Made by a program: the position numbers and the translations under genes. DNA of 64,000 nt from Clostridia bacterium (lineage in GTDB: Bacteria > Bacillota > Clostridia > Christensenellales > Aristaeellaceae), in the NCBI GenBank assembly GCA_017484085.1, contig JAFUTW010000024.1, positions 1 to 64,000 on the forward strand, written 5' to 3'. How positions within the stretch are numbered: position 1 is the stretch's first letter; each line of letters begins with the position of its first letter. The notes beneath the pieces were generated by a model. It saw nothing but the letters and a program-made list of their open reading frames with translations, had not been told where the DNA came from and searched no databases. Below are positions 53,087-60,943 of the stretch, in pieces.

Positions 53087-53344
53087 ATGAAGACATTTGA
53101 GTACACCATCACCGATCCTGTGGGCATCCACGCCCGTCCGGCCGGCATCCTGGTCAAGGAGATCAAGAAATACGCTTCCGCCGTCACCGTCATCAAGGGC
53201 GAGAAGTCCGTCAACGCGCTCAAGCTCATGGCGCTCATGGGCATGGGCATCAAGCAGGGAGATACCGTTAAAGTGACCGTCGAGGGCGCGGATGAGGATA
53301 CCGCAGCCGCCGCCATCGAAGAGTTCTTCAAAGCGAATTTCTGA
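53087..53344 (+). CDS. ptsH: Phosphocarrier HPr with Lys at position 46
   Basis: An 85-residue HPr. His15 in GIHARPAG is the enzyme I phosphorylation site. The second conserved region reads SVNALKLMALMGMG instead of the usual SVN-KSIMGVMSLG, so the regulatory Ser46 is replaced by Lys. The protein should carry phosphate to EIIA but cannot be phosphorylated by HPr kinase at this position. AAAGGAGGA precedes the ATG. Confidence 0.93.
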   Translation: MKTFEYTITDPVGIHARPAGILVKEIKKYASAVTVIKGEKSVNALKLMALMGMGIKQGDTVKVTVEGADEDTAAAAIEEFFKANF

Positions 53345-53352
53345 TGAACGCG

Positions 53353-53394
53353 AGAGGGCGGCTGCCGGAAGACAGCCGCCCTCTGTTCTGTTTT
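53353..53394 (+). terminator. Terminator between ptsH and ptsI
   Basis: AGAGGGCGGCTG and CAGCCGCCCTCT form a 12-bp stem, followed by GTTCTGTTTT. The interrupted T tract would allow some read-through into ptsI. Confidence 0.75.
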
Positions 53395-53415
53395 GAGACG
53401 AGGAGGTAACGGACC

Positions 53416-55095
53416 ATGATTTCCATCCAGGGTAAGGGCGTATCCACGGGCGTGGCCATCGGACCCCTGTACTTCTATCAGCGCGCCAAGAGCACCATCC
53501 GCCGCTATGAGGTCGAAGACGAGCAGGCGGAGTGGAACCGGTTCAAGGACGCGCAGGCAAAAGCCGTCGAGCAGCTGGGCGAGCTGGCCGAGAAGGCGCG
53601 GGCGGAGGCCGGCGACGAAGCGGCGCTCCTGTTTGAGACGCATCAGCTGATGGTGGAGGATCTCGACTACGAGGAAGCCATCCAGGGCCTCATTCAGGAC
53701 GACAAGCTCAACGCCGAAGCGGCGGTAACGGATACGGCAGCGCAGTTCGCCGAGATGTTTGCCGCGATGGACGACGCTTATATGCAGGCCAGGGCGGCGG
53801 ACGTGAAAGACGTCTCTTCCCGCATCATTTCGATTTTGACGGGTGTGGTGCAGGGCGGCATCGATTCCCCGGTGCCCGTCATCCTGGCAGCGGACGACCT
53901 GGCCCCCAGCGAGACGGTGCAGCTGGACAAGAGCAAGATCCTCGGCTTCGTGACAGAGGGCGGCAGCGGCTCCAGCCATACCGCGATCCTGGCCCGCACG
54001 ATGGGCATCCCCGCCATCATCGGCGTCGGCGACCAGCTGAAGCCGGAGTACGAAGGCCGCGAGGTCATTGTGGACGGCAGCACGGGCAATGTGGTGGTGG
54101 ATGCTGACGAAGCGACGCGCACGCACCTGCTGGCCAAGCAGGAAGAGCAGCGGAAGATGCGCGAAATGCTGGAACAGCTGAAGGGCAAGCCCAACGAGAC
54201 GAAGGACGGGCAGTCCATCCGCGTCTACTGCAACATCGGCGGCCCGGACGACGTGCACGCGGTGCTGAGCAACGACGGCGGCGGGATCGGCCTGTTCCGC
54301 AGCGAGTTCCTGTATCTCAACTGCGACGATTATCCCTCTGAGGACTATCAGTTCGAGGCCTACAAGAAGGTCCTCTCCGACATGGACGGCAAGGAGGTCG
54401 TCATCCGCACGCTGGATATCGGCGCGGACAAGCAGATCGGCTACTTTAATCTGCCGGCGGAAGAGAACCCGGCCATGGGCAACCGTGCGCTGCGCATCTG
54501 CCTCAACCGTCCGGAAGTCTTCCATACGCAGATCCGCGCGCTGTACCGCGCTTCCGCCTTCGGCAAGCTGGGCATCATGTTCCCCATGGTCACCAGCGTG
54601 TGGGAGGTCAAGGAAGCCAAGAAGATGTGCGACCGCGTCAAGGCTGAGCTGACGGCAGAAGGCATCCCGTTTGCGGACGACGTGGAAATCGGCATCATGA
54701 TCGAGACGCCGGCCGCTGCCGTGATGAGCGACCGCCTGGCGCGCGAGGTGGACTTCTTCTCCTGCGGCACCAACGACCTCACGCAGTACACACTGGCCTG
54801 CGACAGGCAGAACGCGGATCTCGGCCGCTTCTACAATCCGCATCACCCGGCGGTGCTCCGCCTGCTCAAGATGGTGTGCGACAACGCGCACAAGCAGGGC
54901 ATCTGGGTCGGCATCTGCGGTGAGCTGGGCGCCGATCTGGAGCTCACGGAGACATTCCTCTCCATCGGCATCGACGAGCTGAGCGTATCGCCGCGGTCGG
55001 TGCTTCCGCTCCGGCAGAAGATCCGGGAGACGGACGTTTCCGCTGTGCGGGAAAAGGTGCTGGGCGATCTGCTGAGCGACGAAAACGCACTGTAA
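53416..55095 (+). CDS. ptsI: PTS enzyme I
   Basis: A 559-residue phosphoenolpyruvate-protein phosphotransferase. The phospho-His is His188 in GSSHTAILARTMGIPAI. The PEP-binding region includes GIGLFRSEFLYL, MFPMVTSVWEV and FFSCGTNDLTQYTLACDR, the usual enzyme I signature. It transfers phosphate from PEP to HPr. Confidence 0.95.
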   Translation: MISIQGKGVSTGVAIGPLYFYQRAKSTIRRYEVEDEQAEWNRFKDAQAKAVEQLGELAEKARAEAGDEAALLFETHQLMVEDLDYEEAIQGLIQDDKLNAEAAVTDTAAQFAEMFAAMDDAYMQARAADVKDVSSRIISILTGVVQGGIDSPVPVILAADDLAPSETVQLDKSKILGFVTEGGSGSSHTAILARTMGIPAIIGVGDQLKPEYEGREVIVDGSTGNVVVDADEATRTHLLAKQEEQRKMREMLEQLKGKPNETKDGQSIRVYCNIGGPDDVHAVLSNDGGGIGLFRSEFLYLNCDDYPSEDYQFEAYKKVLSDMDGKEVVIRTLDIGADKQIGYFNLPAEENPAMGNRALRICLNRPEVFHTQIRALYRASAFGKLGIMFPMVTSVWEVKEAKKMCDRVKAELTAEGIPFADDVEIGIMIETPAAAVMSDRLAREVDFFSCGTNDLTQYTLACDRQNADLGRFYNPHHPAVLRLLKMVCDNAHKQGIWVGICGELGADLELTETFLSIGIDELSVSPRSVLPLRQKIRETDVSAVREKVLGDLLSDENAL

Positions 55096-55102
55096 TCCAT
55101 TT

Positions 55103-55129
55103 GCGGCCGGCTGTCAGCCGGCCGCTTTT
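55103..55129 (+). terminator. Terminator of the PTS operon
   Basis: GCGGCCGGCT and AGCCGGCCGC form a 10-bp stem followed by TTTT. Confidence 0.85.
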
Positions 55130-55150
55130 AACGAAGAGAGGGGTTAACCA

Positions 55151-55930
55151 TTGCAACTGATCAAACGGGATTTCTGGTACGGACCGGGCGCTTCAAACCG
55201 GATGCTCCACATCCTGCTGCCGGACGGGTACGATGCGGGTGATGAGCGCTATCCGGTGATGTACTTCTTCGACGGACACAACCTCTTCCGCGACGAGGAT
55301 GCGACCTACGGCAAGAGCTGGGGCCTTACGGAGTACCTTGGAGCATGGGGGAAGAAGCTGATCATCGTGGGCGCCGAGTGCAGCCACACAGGCAACGAGC
55401 GGCTGTCTGAGTACCTGCCCTATACGGTGCACCGCGGCTGGCTGTCGGATACGCAGGCCAAAGGCGAAGAGACGATGCGCTGGCTGATGGAAGAGGTGAA
55501 GCCGATGATCGACGCGGAGTACCGCACGATGCCTTTCCGCGAATGCACGGGCATCGGCGGCTCGTCCATGGGCGGCATCATGGCGCTTTACGCGGTGGTT
55601 CATTGGAACCGTCTCATCTCCAAGGCAGCCTGTGTGTCGCCGGCGCTGGGTCCCTGTGCGCCGGCGCTCTGGCGGGAGATGAACGGTCATCCGGTCGATC
55701 CCGATACCCGCGTCTTCCTCTCCTGGGGAACGCAGGAAGCGCCGGGCGTCAAGGACATATGGCAGGAGGACCGCAGCAGCGGCACCTACCGGCGCATCAA
55801 GGGCACGGCCAACAAGCTGGATGCGCAGGGGGCGGCCGAATGGATGTACTGCCAGGTCGGCGGGCGCCATTGCGAGGCGGACTGGGAAAAGCAGCTGCCG
55901 CTGTTCATGCCGTTTTTGTGGCAGGCATAA
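55151..55930 (+). CDS. Alpha/beta-hydrolase esterase (esterase D type)
   Basis: A 259-residue hydrolase of the putative esterase family (PF00756-like). GSSMGGIMALYAVVHW contains the nucleophile Ser, and GRHCEADWEKQLPLF contains the likely catalytic His. YFFDGHNLFRDEDATYG is a typical oxyanion region. The start is TTG with AGAGAGGGG upstream. No signal peptide is visible. Substrate unknown; feruloyl or acetyl esters and siderophore esters are known for relatives. Confidence 0.8.
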   Translation: MQLIKRDFWYGPGASNRMLHILLPDGYDAGDERYPVMYFFDGHNLFRDEDATYGKSWGLTEYLGAWGKKLIIVGAECSHTGNERLSEYLPYTVHRGWLSDTQAKGEETMRWLMEEVKPMIDAEYRTMPFRECTGIGGSSMGGIMALYAVVHWNRLISKAACVSPALGPCAPALWREMNGHPVDPDTRVFLSWGTQEAPGVKDIWQEDRSSGTYRRIKGTANKLDAQGAAEWMYCQVGGRHCEADWEKQLPLFMPFLWQA

Positions 55931-55932
55931 TC

Positions 55933-55976
55933 AAAAGCCTTCCGGTTCCGGTATCCCCGGTTCGGAAGGCTTTTTC
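55933..55976. terminator. Terminator between esterase and tRNA thiolase genes
   Basis: AAAAGCCTTCCG and CGGAAGGCTTTTT, serving convergent genes; T runs on both strands. Confidence 0.85.
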
Positions 55977-55981
55977 TCTGA

Positions 55982-56824
55982 TCAGGTGTCGCCGTAATCG
56001 TCCAGAAACGAGTGGACCTGCCCCTTGTACTTCCAGCCCGCCATCGTATCCAGGCATACGGAGTGAATGCTGCTGAAGATGCAGTCGTCGATGTCGGGGT
56101 GGCGCTGCTTGAGGCTGCGGATGAGCTCCTTGACCTCCTGGCGCTTGGAGACGCCGGCGGCGCCCTCCGCCTCAAGGCGCTCCGTCAGGCGGCAGGCGCA
56201 GCGGATAAAGGAGAGATCGTTGTAGCGGCACCAGGAGAGGATGTCCTCCTCGCGCACGCAGTAGAGGGGGCGGATGAGTTCCATGCCGGGGAAATTGCGG
56301 CTGTGCAGCTTGGGGGGCATGGCCTGGAGCTGAGCGCCGTAGAACATGCTCATCACGACGGTTTCGATGACGTCGTCCATGTGGTGTCCCAGGGCGATCT
56401 TGTTGCAGCCCAGTTCCTGCGCTTTGGCATACAGCGCGCCGCGCCGCATCCGCGCGCAGAGGTAGCACGGGTTTTGCTCCACCGCGCTCGTCACGTCAAA
56501 AATCCGGCTTTCGAAGATCGTGACCGGTACGCGCATCAGGGCGGCGTTCTCCTCGATCTTCTGCCGGTTTTGAGGATTGTAGCCGGGATCCATCACGAGG
56601 AAAACGGCCTCGAAGGGGACTTCCGTGTGCCGCAGCAACTCCTGCACGAGCTTGGCCAGCAGCATGGAATCCTTGCCGCCGGAAATGCAGACCGCGATCC
56701 GATCCCCGGAAGAGATGAGCCGGTAATCCCGGATGGCCTTCATAAAGGGCGTCCAGAGCTCCTTGCGGAAGCGCTTGTTGATGCTGCGCTCGATCATCTG
56801 GCAGCGGTCCAGTGTGCGGGGCAT
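55982..56824 (-). CDS. TtcA-family tRNA 2-thiolation protein
   Basis: A 280-residue PP-loop ATPase of the TtcA/TtuA group. AVCISGGKDSMLLA is the PP-loop, NPCYLCARMRRGAL contains the CxxC motif that holds an iron-sulfur cluster, and ALGHHMDDVIET is a conserved region. It would activate a tRNA base (cytidine 32 in TtcA) for sulfur insertion. The ATG at 56824 has AGGAGGAGG upstream; the frame is open much further without homology. Confidence 0.87.
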   Translation of the reverse strand: MPRTLDRCQMIERSINKRFRKELWTPFMKAIRDYRLISSGDRIAVCISGGKDSMLLAKLVQELLRHTEVPFEAVFLVMDPGYNPQNRQKIEENAALMRVPVTIFESRIFDVTSAVEQNPCYLCARMRRGALYAKAQELGCNKIALGHHMDDVIETVVMSMFYGAQLQAMPPKLHSRNFPGMELIRPLYCVREEDILSWCRYNDLSFIRCACRLTERLEAEGAAGVSKRQEVKELIRSLKQRHPDIDDCIFSSIHSVCLDTMAGWKYKGQVHSFLDDYGDT

Positions 56825-56869
56825 AAAGAAGCCTCCTCCTGATTTCATACGGGGTTGAATCCTGTGCGC

Positions 56870-56891
56870 GGCGATTTGTTTTGAAATCGCC
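56870..56891. promoter_or_regulatory. Inverted repeat overlapping the inhibitor-gene -35
   Basis: GGCGATTT and AAATCGCC flank GTTTTG; the right arm begins inside the -35 box, so it may be an operator. Confidence 0.4.
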
Positions 56892-56909
56892 GGTGCCGCA
56901 TGGTATACT
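56881..56909 (+). promoter_or_regulatory. Promoter of the chagasin-like gene
   Basis: TTGAAA, a 17-base spacer and TATACT (56904-56909), 24 bases before the start. Confidence 0.65.
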
Positions 56910-56932
56910 GTTATAAGAAAGAAGGGATGAAC

Positions 56933-57685
56933 ATGACGGGAAGAGCACTGGCCCTGATAACGGCGGTCTTTACGCTGATGTGCGCCTTGGCAGCGGCGGA
57001 TGCCGGTTTCCTGGCGCTGACGGGTCTGGACCGGATGGCGGATTCGATCCGGCAGGGCGCGCAGCTTTCCTCCGCTTATTATACGGACGGTACCCGGGAG
57101 TTTGAAACGAGGGATGCGGCGGAGGCGCAGCAGCTGTACGAAGCGCTTTCGGAGATCAGCATCGCTTCTTTTTCCGGGCAGCGCGACGGAGAAGGCTTTA
57201 CCGCAATCATCTTTTCGCTGACGGACGGCAGCCGTTACAGCGTGCGCTTCGCAGGCGAACGGCTGGAGGCCGGCAATACGACCTACGACGTGCAGGGGGC
57301 GGAGACCTTCCGCATGATGGCGCAGGCGATCCTTCAGGGCAGGACGGGCCAAAGCGGCCAAACGGCAGGCGGGACGGTGAACGCCGTCGATCTCTATCTG
57401 CCGTGCACCCCGTCGACGGGCTACTCCTGGTCAGCCGCTGCAGAGCGGGAGGGCATCGTCCGCATTACCGGTCAGTACTTTGAAGGGGATGCCTCCGGAC
57501 GGACTGCCGGCGCCGGCGGAACCCAGTGGTTTCACTTTGACGGGGTCGCGCCGGGCATGACGGCGGTGACGCTTGCCTATTCCCGACCGTGGGAGAGCAA
57601 TGCGGCGTATACGCTGACCTGCCGCATGACGGTCGATTCGGCGCTGAACGTGCTGACCTGGGGCATAGAGATGCAGGCGCCATGA
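56933..57685 (+). CDS. Exported protein with C-terminal chagasin-type (I42) protease inhibitor domain
   Basis: A 250-residue protein with an N-terminal hydrophobic signal or anchor (about 5-25). Residues about 25-140 are an uncharacterised domain. The C-terminal domain has the three loops of chagasin inhibitors: PSTGY at about 160, GAGG at about 192 and RPW at about 219. These loops block the active site of papain-like cysteine proteases. The ATG at 56933 has GAAGGG at proper distance, unlike the ATG two codons earlier. Confidence 0.78.
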   Translation: MTGRALALITAVFTLMCALAAADAGFLALTGLDRMADSIRQGAQLSSAYYTDGTREFETRDAAEAQQLYEALSEISIASFSGQRDGEGFTAIIFSLTDGSRYSVRFAGERLEAGNTTYDVQGAETFRMMAQAILQGRTGQSGQTAGGTVNAVDLYLPCTPSTGYSWSAAAEREGIVRITGQYFEGDASGRTAGAGGTQWFHFDGVAPGMTAVTLAYSRPWESNAAYTLTCRMTVDSALNVLTWGIEMQAP

Positions 57686-57687
57686 TA

Positions 57688-57720
57688 AAGGGGCTGCGAA
57701 CAGAGCGCAGCCCTTTGCTT
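57688..57720. terminator. Terminator between the inhibitor gene and mnmG
   Basis: AAGGGGCTGCG and CGCAGCCCTTTGCTT, serving convergent genes. Confidence 0.75.
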
Positions 57721-59605
57721 ATGCCTGTGCGCCGCTTCTCCGGTCTTCCGCCTCTTTCCTGGCCAGCCAGACCAGGAGAACGGCGATGTCGCCGGGGGAG
57801 ACGCCGGAGATGCGCGATGCCTCGCCGACGCTGCGCGGCTGCTGTGCGTTCAGCTTCTGACGGGCCTCGATGCGCAGCCCCTCGATCTGCATGTAATCGG
57901 TACCGGAGGGCAGAAGGCGGTTTTCTTCACGGCGGAAGGCTTCGACCTGCCGCCGCTCTTTTTCGATGTAGCCTTCGTAGCGCAGGGCGATCTCGGTCTG
58001 TTCCCGGACCGCATCGGGCAGGGGGGACCAGCTGCCGTCGATGCTCTTCAGGTCATCGTAGAGGATGCCGGGGCGCCGCAGCAGATCGGCTGCGCAGACG
58101 CTGCCGGCGGAAGGCTCCTGTCCGTACGCTGCCATCCACGCGTCCAGCATGGGCTCCTTGGGGATCCAGACCTTCCGCAGGCGGGCGATGGCTTCTTTTG
58201 TCTTCGCGCTCTTTTCCTGCATGCGCTCCAGACGCTCGCGGGAAGCAAGACCCACTTCGTGCCCCAGCTGTGTGAGGCGCAGGTCGGCATTGTCCTGGCG
58301 CAGCAGCAGACGGTATTCGCAGCGGCTGGTCATCATCCGGTACGGCTCGTTGGTGCCCTTGGTCGTGAGATCGTCGGCCAGAACGCCGATGTAGGCGCGG
58401 TCCCGACCCAGGATGACCGGCGTTTCACCGCGGACGAAGCGCGCGGCGTTGATTCCGGCCAGGATGCCCTGCCCGGCAGCCTCTTCATAGCCGCTGGTGC
58501 CGTTGACCTGCCCGGCCAGATACAGACCGGGGATACGCCGGCAGCCGAGGGAAGCGGTGAGCTGAAGGGGGTCGATGCATTCGTATTCGATGGCGTAAGC
58601 CAGACGAAGAATGCGCGCATGGTGCAGGCCGGGGATGGAGTGCACGACGGAAAGCTGCACGTCCTCCGGCATGGAGGTGGACAGCCCCTGGATGTACCAC
58701 TCGCAGGTGTTCAGGCCTTCCGGTTCCAGAAACAGCTGGTGCCGGTCCTTGTCCGCAAAGCGCATGATCTTGTCTTCGATGGAGGGACAGTAACGGGCGC
58801 CCGTGCCGTGGATCTTGCCGCTGTACATCGGGGCGCGGTGGATGTTTTCGCGCAGGATGCGGTGCGTCTCTTCATTCGTATAGGTGAGGTAGCACTGCGC
58901 GCGGTTCTGCAGCGGACGGTCGGTGAGAAAGGAAAAGGGGGTGACCGGCTCATCCCCGGCCTGGGGTTCCATCTCATCAAAATCGATGGTGGAAGCCTGG
59001 ACGCGCGGCGGCGTTCCTGTCTTGAAGCGGCGCAGCGAGAGCCCCAGATGGGAAAGCGCGCCTGCCAGGTGACGGGAGGAGACGAGCCCCTGCGGGCCGC
59101 CCTGCCAGGAGGCCTCGCCGATGATGATGCGGCTGTCCATATAGACGCCGGAGCAGATGACGACCGCACGGGCGCTGATCTCCTGTCCGGTGGTGGTGCG
59201 GATGCCGCACACAGCCCCATCCCGGGTGAGGATCTCGCCGCATTCGCCCTGGCGCAGCACGAGATTATCCTCGGCAAACAGGGCGGTCTTCATGCGCTCC
59301 TGATAAGCGCGCTTGTCCGCCTGCGCGCGCAGCGAGTGGACGGCCGGACCTTTTCCGGTGTTGAGCATGCGGGACTGGAGCATCGTATCATCGATGGCAA
59401 GCCCCATCTCGCCGCCGAGGGCGTCGACCTCCCGAACGATGTGTCCCTTTCCCGTTCCGCCGATGGAAGGGTTGCAGGGCATCAGGGCGACGGCATCAAG
59501 GCTCAGCGTGAGCAGCAGGGTGGAAAGCCCCATGCGGGCGCAGGCGAGCGCAGCTTCACAGCCGGCGTGGCCGGCGCCGACGACGACAATGTCAAATGAT
59601 TCCAT
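57719..59605 (-). CDS. mnmG: tRNA U34 carboxymethylaminomethyl-modification enzyme MnmG (GidA)
   Basis: A 628-residue FAD protein. VVVGAGHAGCEAALACARMG is the dinucleotide motif, and PCNPSIGGTGKGHIVREVDA and GTGARYCPSIEDK are MnmG signatures. It works with MnmE to modify the wobble uridine of tRNAs. GGAGG lies before the ATG at 59605, six codons after the first possible ATG. No mnmE is in the window. Confidence 0.95.
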   Translation of the reverse strand: MESFDIVVVGAGHAGCEAALACARMGLSTLLLTLSLDAVALMPCNPSIGGTGKGHIVREVDALGGEMGLAIDDTMLQSRMLNTGKGPAVHSLRAQADKRAYQERMKTALFAEDNLVLRQGECGEILTRDGAVCGIRTTTGQEISARAVVICSGVYMDSRIIIGEASWQGGPQGLVSSRHLAGALSHLGLSLRRFKTGTPPRVQASTIDFDEMEPQAGDEPVTPFSFLTDRPLQNRAQCYLTYTNEETHRILRENIHRAPMYSGKIHGTGARYCPSIEDKIMRFADKDRHQLFLEPEGLNTCEWYIQGLSTSMPEDVQLSVVHSIPGLHHARILRLAYAIEYECIDPLQLTASLGCRRIPGLYLAGQVNGTSGYEEAAGQGILAGINAARFVRGETPVILGRDRAYIGVLADDLTTKGTNEPYRMMTSRCEYRLLLRQDNADLRLTQLGHEVGLASRERLERMQEKSAKTKEAIARLRKVWIPKEPMLDAWMAAYGQEPSAGSVCAADLLRRPGILYDDLKSIDGSWSPLPDAVREQTEIALRYEGYIEKERRQVEAFRREENRLLPSGTDYMQIEGLRIEARQKLNAQQPRSVGEASRISGVSPGDIAVLLVWLARKEAEDRRSGAQA

Positions 59606-59649
59606 GGATCCTCCGGGATGCATAAAGCTTAAGCTCTCTCGTGCGCCTG

Positions 59650-60717
59650 TCAGGCCTCGGGACGCATAAACTGCCGGATCTCGCGGAGAACGGCCTGGGT
59701 CCCGTCCGCTTCGGGCAGGCTGACAAGCGCGCTTACAAGGCGGTCCCTGTCGGCGACGAGCGCATCCAGAGCTTTGGTGAGGGATGCGGCGGTCATATCG
59801 CTCTGCGGCAGCACATGGGCCAGGCCTCGCGCTTTCAGCGAGGCGGCGTTTTGCACCTGGTCGCCGCGCCCGCTGTGATAGGGGATGAGCAGCGCGGGCT
59901 TGTGCAGCGCGAGGATTTCGGACAGGGAGTTGGAGCCTGCCCGGGAGAGCATGAAATCCGCGCAGGCAAAGGCGTCCGGCAGCTCCTCTGACAGGTACTC
60001 GAACTGGCGGTAGCCGGGCAGGGAAAGAAGGCTTTCATCAAGATTGCCCTTGCCGCAGACGTGCAGCACATCAAAGCGGCGGGTCAGCTCCGGCAGCGCT
60101 TCGCGCAGAACGGCATTGACCGTCTGCGCCCCGAGGGAACCGCCCATCATCATGAGGACTGGCTTTTGGCCGTCGAATCCGGCAAGGGCGAGGCCGCGTT
60201 CCCGGCTGCCGGCAAAGAGCGAAGCGCGAAGAGGCGTTCCGGTGCAGAGTCCCTTGGGGCCGAGCGCCTCGGCGCACTCCGGAAAGGTGGTGCAGACGCG
60301 CCGTGCAAACGGCTTGCAGAGCTTGTTGGCCAGCCCGGGCGTGATGTCGCTTTCATGCATTACGACGGGCACGCGGCACACGGCTGCGCCGAAGACGGCC
60401 GGAACGCTGACGAAGCCGCCCTTTGAAAAGAGCACGTTCGGATGCAGCTTCGCGACGATCGCGATGCTTTGGAACACGCCGGCGATGACGCGGAAGGGAT
60501 CGGTGAAGTTTTTGAGATCAAAGTACCGGCGAAGCTTGCCGGACTGCACGGCGTGGTAGGTGACGTTTTCCATGGGCTCGATGAGCTGACGCTCGATACC
60601 CGCTTTCGTGCCGATATAGTGGATTTCCCAGCCTTCCTTCAGAAGGTGGGGAATGAGTGCCTGGTTGGGCGAAACGTGTCCGGCGGTACCGCCGCCGGTC
60701 AGGATGATGCGCTTCAA
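59650..60717 (-). CDS. murG: MurG, UDP-GlcNAc transferase of peptidoglycan synthesis
   Basis: A 355-residue GT-B glycosyltransferase that makes lipid II from lipid I. ILTGGGTAGHVSPNQALIPHL is the N-terminal loop (GGTAGH in place of GGTGGH, as in other Clostridia); MGGSLGAQTVN and LSRAGSNSLSEIL are the C-terminal nucleotide-sugar motifs. The start is TTG at 60717, with GAGGGGGG upstream. It lies outside a dcw cluster, 44 bases before mnmG. Confidence 0.93.
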   Translation of the reverse strand: MKRIILTGGGTAGHVSPNQALIPHLLKEGWEIHYIGTKAGIERQLIEPMENVTYHAVQSGKLRRYFDLKNFTDPFRVIAGVFQSIAIVAKLHPNVLFSKGGFVSVPAVFGAAVCRVPVVMHESDITPGLANKLCKPFARRVCTTFPECAEALGPKGLCTGTPLRASLFAGSRERGLALAGFDGQKPVLMMMGGSLGAQTVNAVLREALPELTRRFDVLHVCGKGNLDESLLSLPGYRQFEYLSEELPDAFACADFMLSRAGSNSLSEILALHKPALLIPYHSGRGDQVQNAASLKARGLAHVLPQSDMTAASLTKALDALVADRDRLVSALVSLPEADGTQAVLREIRQFMRPEA

Positions 60718-60748
60718 AAGGAACCCCCCTCTTTTTTGGACAGGTGAT

Positions 60749-60777
60749 ATTATAACGGCGCCCCGACTGCCGGTCAA
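60749..60777 (-). promoter_or_regulatory. Promoter of murG-mnmG
   Basis: On the minus strand: TTGACC (60772-60777), a 17-base spacer and consensus TATAAT (60749-60754). Confidence 0.8.
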
Positions 60778-60883
60778 GTGGCCTCAATCGTCGTGAACGC
60801 GCATGGTTTGGCGTGCCGTTTTTTGTAGAGGAAGCCAAAAAAAGATGTGAAACGAATTTGTTACGTCAAAGCGTTGCATCTTG

Positions 60884-60892
60884 TGGTATAAT
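60884..60892 (+). promoter_or_regulatory. Extended -10 promoter of the PRPP-synthetase-like gene
   Basis: TGG-TATAAT with no clear -35; 51 bases before the start. Confidence 0.6.
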
Positions 60893-60943
60893 AATTTGCG
60901 CATTATAGATAACCGGACGAACGGACCAAGGAAAGGGAGAAGC

